64,000 nt of DNA from an uncultured Anaeroplasmataceae bacterium (GTDB lineage Bacteria > Bacillota_I > Bacilli_A > Acholeplasmatales > Anaeroplasmataceae), in assembly GCA_934229785.1 (NCBI GenBank), contig CAKQEA010000002.1, positions 92,115-156,114 on the forward strand. Reading direction: 5' to 3'. Below are positions 62,760 to 64,000 of the stretch, in pieces. How positions within the stretch are numbered: the stretch's first letter is position 1; each line of letters opens with the position of its first letter. The notes below the pieces were generated by a model. It was not told the origin of the DNA and did not search any database. It was given only the letters and a program-made list of their open reading frames with translations. The translations under genes were made by a program, and so were the position numbers.

Positions 62760-62779
62760 TTAGCATCACTCCGAATAAA

Positions 62780-62807
62780 ATTATATCACAATTTTAGCAA
62801 GTAGCAA
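62780..62807 (-). promoter_or_regulatory. Promoter of pfkA-pyk
   Basis: -35 TTGCTA and -10 TATAAT with a 16-base spacer. Confidence 0.65.
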
Positions 62808-62862
62808 GAATTTTGTTGTCGATAAATGTAAAAATAATATATTAATATATTATAAAGAAAAA

Positions 62863-62910
62863 AATTGGAATAATACTAATTTAAATCATACATTAGTATT
62901 ATTCCCAATT
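62863..62910 (-). terminator. Terminator of the second DegV gene
   Basis: A long stem of about 18 bases (AATTGGGAATAATACTAAT against ATTAGTATTATTCCAATT), followed by TTTTTTTC on the minus strand. Confidence 0.85.
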
Positions 62911-62929
62911 ATTTAATATTTATTAAAAA

Positions 62930-63781
62930 TTACTTATTTCTTTCTTTATCTGAAACATACATAACACAAAAGCCACCAGGACCAATGTGAGAACCAATGG
63001 CAGGACCAATTTGAGAAATATTATAATTAATATTTGGATATTTAGCTTTTACCTTTTCAATTAACAAATCCAAATTTTCCTTTCCATAGGTATAGCCAAA
63101 GCATACAGGATAATTTATATCAATAGGTGCATTTTCAATTGATTTCATAATAGATAAATATGCTCTTTTGCTACCTAAGCATGTACCATACATTCTAATT
63201 TTCCCTTCACCATCTAAATCAATTAAAGGCTTAAGCTTTAAAACATTACCAATAATGGCAACTGTTCTTTTTAGTCTACCACCACGATATAAATATTCTA
63301 ATGTGTCGATCATTGAGTAAATATGAACATGATGTTTAAGATATTCAATCTTATCGACAATTTCCTTTGCTGATAAGCCTGCATCACGCATTTTACAAGC
63401 TTCTAAAACAAGTAATCTTAAGCCTTGAATTGATTCTAAAGTATCAACAATATAGATTTTGTCATATTCAACAATGTCAAGAGCAAGCCTTGCACTATTA
63501 ACAGTACCAGATAATCCAGAAGAAACACCTAAATAAATAAGCTCCTCATTATCATTTTTGGCACACTCAAAAATTTCAGCAAAATCATTAGGACTAGGAC
63601 AAGATGTCTTAGGAAATTCTTTTGATTTAGCAATTAGTTCATAAAATTTATCCGGCATAAGATTTTTACTATCTTGATAAACTTCACCATCGATATCAAC
63701 ATTTAAGGATACCATTTTTATATTTAATTTATTTAATTCATCGCCTCTAATATCAGCAGTAGAATCTGTAAGTATAATCAT
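62930..63781 (-). CDS. DegV family fatty-acid-binding protein
   Basis: 283 residues. DegV signatures: DSTADI near 5-10, FPKTSCPSPNDFAEIF, LGVSSGLSGTVNSARLAL, GTCLGSKRAYLSI and the terminal GSHIGPGGFCVMYV with the conserved His/Gly that bind the fatty-acid carboxylate. It is a paralogue of the protein at 55003; multiple FakB-type proteins often bind different acyl chains. Single gene with a strong terminator. Confidence 0.92.
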   Translation of the reverse strand: MIILTDSTADIRGDELNKLNIKMVSLNVDIDGEVYQDSKNLMPDKFYELIAKSKEFPKTSCPSPNDFAEIFECAKNDNEELIYLGVSSGLSGTVNSARLALDIVEYDKIYIVDTLESIQGLRLLVLEACKMRDAGLSAKEIVDKIEYLKHHVHIYSMIDTLEYLYRGGRLKRTVAIIGNVLKLKPLIDLDGEGKIRMYGTCLGSKRAYLSIMKSIENAPIDINYPVCFGYTYGKENLDLLIEKVKAKYPNINYNISQIGPAIGSHIGPGGFCVMYVSDKERNK

Positions 63782-63884
63782 AATTTCCCATTCTTTCTAA
63801 TTTAATCTCAATTAATTATAACATTATATAAATAATAAATAAAGAAAAAAGTCAATATTGACACATTTTTATTATGCATTATAA

Positions 63885-63911
63885 GAAAAAAAGAGTAGTA
63901 TATCCTACTCT
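63885..63911 (-). terminator. Terminator of tRNA-Asn
   Basis: AGAGTAG and CTACTCT with a 6-base loop, followed by TTTTTTT on the minus strand. Confidence 0.75.
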
Positions 63912-63925
63912 CTTAATTATTTAAA

Positions 63926-64000
63926 TGGCGCCCGCTAAAGGACTTGAACCTTCGACACCCTGATTAACAGTCAGGTGCTCTAACCAACTGAGCTAAGCAG
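63926..64000 (-). tRNA. tRNA-Asn (anticodon GTT), cut by the window edge
   Basis: Minus-strand tRNA with anticodon stem CCTGA/TCAGG, loop CTGTTAA (anticodon GTT), T-loop GGTTCAAGTCC, discriminator G and encoded CCA. The first two bases of the acceptor stem fall beyond position 64000. Confidence 0.92.

Overview
The window is a strongly AT-rich bacterial chromosome segment with almost every gene on the minus strand. The standard code is used: TGA is a stop, for example at the end of the radical SAM gene at 23008. Gene families point to an anaerobic, probably gut-associated Bacillota, perhaps in the AT-rich Bacilli near RF39, Acholeplasmatales or Erysipelotrichales. They include a flavo-diiron protein, DUF3793/flavodoxin, DUF4250, ATC hydrolase, BAAT-type hydrolase, radical SAM/SPASM and pectin enzymes. 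Homologues of the spore proteins CotE (44.3 kb) and GerW/YtfJ (52.4 kb) suggest a spore-forming or formerly spore-forming ancestor. The taxonomic placement is inference.

Layout. 0-8.3 kb is accessory: a TOTE-type primase-helicase, an MBL-fold enzyme, decayed small genes, and a visibly GC-richer island (5.2-7.9 kb) with transposase fragments, an IS-interrupted DUF4143 ATPase pseudogene and an intact pectinesterase, ending in a collapsed IS3 remnant. 8.3-16.4 kb holds tRNA-Glu(CTC) beside gltX, a flavo-diiron protein, an HtrA lipoprotein, a Fur/PerR regulator with a 21-bp palindromic operator, and a SWIM/SNF2 helicase. 16.6-19.5 kb is a metal-homeostasis block: DtxR/MntR-like regulator, YidD, and a Ca/cation exchanger plus MntP pair behind a yybP-ykoY manganese riboswitch, then tRNA-Glu(TTC).

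19.7-26.7 kb is a tightly packed operon: GH28 enzyme, 2x[4Fe-4S] protein, a small Cys-motif protein, a radical SAM/SPASM enzyme, a membrane lipoprotein with a CACACACACAGGGRAGC tail, glycerol kinase and a pseudouridine synthase. The central four genes are the best candidate here for an undescribed protein-modification system. 26.8-37.1 kb has a LOG-family enzyme, a P-type ATPase, two hydrolase loci, an HsdR remnant, tRNA-Ser, recA, pgsA and a flavodoxin/DUF3793 operon. Two operons in this stretch share an 18-bp dyad (AGTTAG-N6-CTAACT) just downstream of the -10 box.

37.2-41.6 kb is a giant DUF4011-helicase-Vsr-like protein, a candidate defence gene. 41.8-47.4 kb has a small acidic ORF, HU, a MATE transporter behind a broken MarR gene, CotE, and a secreted serpin plus papain-like protease pair behind a promoter whose spacer is mostly a homopolymer. 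47.4-50.1 kb is a zinc/cadmium efflux operon (SmtB-type sensor, HMA metallochaperone, P-type ATPase) with matching operators. 50.2-64 kb has DUF975, a DUF4143 ATPase with tandem promoter repeats, asnB-gerW, a HAD/DegV/DUF4250 operon, comEA-comEC, yfcE-marR, pfkA-pyk, a second DegV and the start of tRNA-Asn.
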